NCBI GenBank assembly: GCA_032191485.1
Contig: JAVDOI010000009.1
Coordinates: 22,896,343 to 22,960,342, forward strand
Length of the DNA stretch: 64,000 nucleotides
Reading direction: 5' to 3'
Origin: Leptoclinus maculatus
Taxonomy: Eukaryota; Chordata; Actinopteri; Perciformes; Stichaeidae
Shown piece by piece: positions 61,996 to 64,000 of the stretch (position 1 is its first letter; every line of letters starts with the position of its first letter). The notes below the pieces were generated by a model. The model was given only the letters and a program-made list of their open reading frames with translations. It did no database searches and was not told where the DNA came from. The position numbers and the translations under genes are program-made.

Positions 61996-62475
61996 ATTCT
62001 CTCTAATGGCCAGGAGGGGGAGACTCCTCAGATAGTATAGAAGTCTATGAGAAAATGACTCTACTTCTCACTTGATTTATTCCCTCAGTAAACATTGTAA
62101 ACATGAGTTTATGGTCTCAATCTCTGTCTTCTTAAATACAGCATGATGTTCATTTAGTAAATTATGGTCCATTTAGAGTGAAATAGACGATAAAGCAGAG
62201 TATGCTTTAAGGCGGGGCTACCTTGTGATTGACAGGTCACTACCAGGGCGTGGATGTTGTCCGTGTTTTCTTCTCAGAACTTTAACCCTTTCACAGTGTG
62301 TTCTCCTTTCATTAAAGTTAATTGTAACATTTTAGTTGCCTAAAAATATCTTATTCAGTGTTAGGTTGTACTTACCTCCACCCTCTCGTGTCACCTCTGG
62401 TTCCAAAAAACAAAGATGGCTACGGCCGAAATGCCGAACCCAAAGCCTCAAAACGGCAGTCCACAAACCAATGCT
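61996..62475 (+). repeat. ~500-bp dispersed repeat, copy B
   Basis: Same family as 36310-36836 and same orientation. It keeps an AAGATGGCTACGGCCGAAAT segment and a CAAAGCCTCAAAACGG stretch before CGGCAGTCCACA that copy A lacks, while A keeps the right-hand end that B lacks, so the full element is longer than either copy. Confidence 0.85.
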
Positions 62476-63560
62476 ATTGCAAAACCTATGTTTAACCAAT
62501 TCCTTGATTTTGAGAAGCTTTGCCCTATAAATGACTTAAACTTATCACATTTTTTGTAGACTATTTTCTGTTGCTCAACTAGTAAAACTCAATATGAAGC
62601 ATCTTTAGAAAGCCGTGCTTTCTACAATACAACTAAATAGGGAATAATGAATTGATTTTTAAAGGATGATATCAGTATAATTAACATTCTGTTTGTGCAC
62701 ATTTTTGCATTATTTGAGAATGCTTTTCACTATAACACACAACTGTAGTTGTCTTACCCTCCATGTGTGAAATTAAGCGAACATTTCTCCACAGTTTTAT
62801 GTTTTATAACAGTTACAATACTCTCATATGTCATTCTGAGAGCGTGGGACTCATTTGTGAGACTCTTTGCAATAATTTCTACATCCAAATGATTTTCATG
62901 CCATTTGAATGTCATTCAATGTGGAAATGTAACTCATGTAGTGTGAAAGTCATTTTGTCAGTCCTCTGAAAGCCTCTTTTACAGACACAAGCATCAGAGA
63001 GACGTCAGGCAGGACGACCTTTCCACTGTCATTTTTGGCTTCAGGCGACATGAGTCAGCTTTTACCTGCAAACTGTGTCACTCTGATGCATTGGAGTGAT
63101 ATCTCAACACTGACCTGCATACCCATTACAACGCCTAATGGCACGATGTTAATATAAATTCAAGCTAATTGTGCATTCAGTCGTGATCCTTTTCCTGCAA
63201 TTAAAGCATTTAGCATCCTGAATTAGCTGCAGAAAGACTTGTCACAACACATCATTCAGAGAAACTAATTAACTGGCATATCACACGGCGGCATGCGCAG
63301 GAAGAACCATGCTAAGAGGGACATTTAGGATTATGAAGAAATGACCGTAATGACAGTAAAATCACTTGAAGCGGTCACAGAAGAGATTGCGTGTAGATGG
63401 CGTGCTGTGGGCAAAGCGTGGCGATCATGGTGGTACTTCAAAATGTAGAATGTCCGAAAACAAATAAAGAAAGATGATTAAAAAAGTGTTTCGGACTTTA
63501 CTGTGGCAATACATCAGTCGGGGCTCGGTAGATGTTGTGGGACTTCTCAGAGTTCCTGTA
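62476..63560. other. gene-less stretch, possible conserved element
   Basis: AT-rich sequence. The segment 63110-63280 has balanced complexity with many AATTA/TAATTA words (for example CAAGCTAATTGTGCATTCAG and CCTGAATTAGCTGCAGAAAG), which is the texture of vertebrate developmental enhancers; this is an impression only. No gene is supported. Confidence 0.35.
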
Positions 63561-63564
63561 TTAT

Positions 63565-63770
63565 TAGCTAAATGTGAAAGAGATTAAGTTGATTTTGCAC
63601 TTGAATAATTTATTGACTTTATATTTAACTTGTATTTGAATCAACGTTTGTTTTATTGTCTTATGTGTCTGGCTGCAAGGCCGTTTAATTTCCTTCTAGG
63701 GATCAATAAAGTCATCCATCCATCCTTCGTTCCTTCCTTTCCTTTCCTTTCCTTTCCTTTCCTTTCCTCC
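63565..63770 (+). mobile_element. LINE 3' tail with CATC/CCTTT repeats
   Basis: AATTTCCTTCTAGGGATCAA then TAAAGTCATCCATCCATCC is the terminal motif of Rex1/L2-like fish LINEs (AATTTCCC..GGGATCAATAAAGT plus a tetranucleotide tail). The upstream 100 bp (TTTTATTGTCTTATGTGTCT, GGCTGCAAGG) fits their 3' untranslated region. The tail continues into a TTTCC array to about 63768. No coding part remains. Confidence 0.65.
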
Positions 63771-64000
63771 CTCCTTCCGGGTATTGATTTGACTCTTTTA
63801 TCCTAAGTGATAAAACGTATGTCATTTATATGTGTTAATTGACCATATCATCCCCTCTATTTGTGAGTTGTTCTGTGTTGACTAGTGTTGTGGGAATTTT
63901 ACTCTTAATAAACTATAAAACATCACAAAGAGAATGTGTCTTTTCTGAGTTTAATTGCAATAAACTTTGTTCACATTTGCAAATGTGGCTCTCCAAGCTT
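63771..64000. other. right edge of window, nothing recognised
   Basis: AT-rich sequence with AATAAA near 63908 and 63959, but no coding sequence to go with it. Confidence 0.4.

Overview
This window looks like non-coding DNA from a ray-finned (teleost, probably percomorph) fish chromosome. The evidence is a low gene density, dozens of long (CA)n/(GT)n and (CT)n microsatellites, short degraded pieces of L2/CR1/Rex1-type LINEs, a tRNA-derived SINE with the common fish 3' tail, Tc1/mariner transposase remnants, and several short non-autonomous DNA transposons with inverted ends and TTAA or 8-bp target duplications. Nothing prokaryotic or viral was seen. No rRNA, intact tRNA or CRISPR array was found. 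Most open frames in the window are spurious, made by dinucleotide repeats or by chance.

Layout. 1-9.0 kb: intergenic or intronic DNA with two stacked MITE-like elements at 0.78-1.6 kb. 9.0-14.6 kb: a Tc1 relic, then the only convincing gene-like signals: a 54-nt symmetric exon present twice (10.3 and 14.3 kb) and a predicted short terminal coding exon at 14.44-14.49 kb, all on the + strand; a palindromic MITE lies between them. 14.8-26 kb: microsatellite-rich DNA, a second Tc1 relic at 16.4 kb and a hAT-like element at 22.1-22.8 kb. 26-36 kb: a degenerate AT-rich tandem array, a 119-bp CA tract, two dead LINE pieces (31.3 and 34.1-34.5 kb) and a MITE at 31.75-32.26 kb. 36-46 kb: one copy of a ~500-bp dispersed repeat, a purine tract, a candidate exon and the ~0.9-kb CT-rich array at 42 kb. 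46-64 kb: a large inverted repeat built around microsatellites at 52.1-53.0 kb, a 554-bp TTAA MITE at 54.2 kb, a 52-bp minisatellite at 57.6-58.1 kb, a SINE at 59.8 kb, the second copy of the ~500-bp repeat at 62.0 kb and a LINE 3' tail at 63.7 kb.

How it fits together. I read the window as introns and/or intergenic space around the 3' end of one unidentified + strand gene (about 10.3-14.6 kb, perhaps with an alternative exon at 14.86-14.93 kb), the rest being mobile-element debris and simple repeats. The two best leads are the tandem exon duplication and the microsatellite-armed inverted repeat. All exon calls rest on splice signals and open frame only; transcript evidence would decide them.
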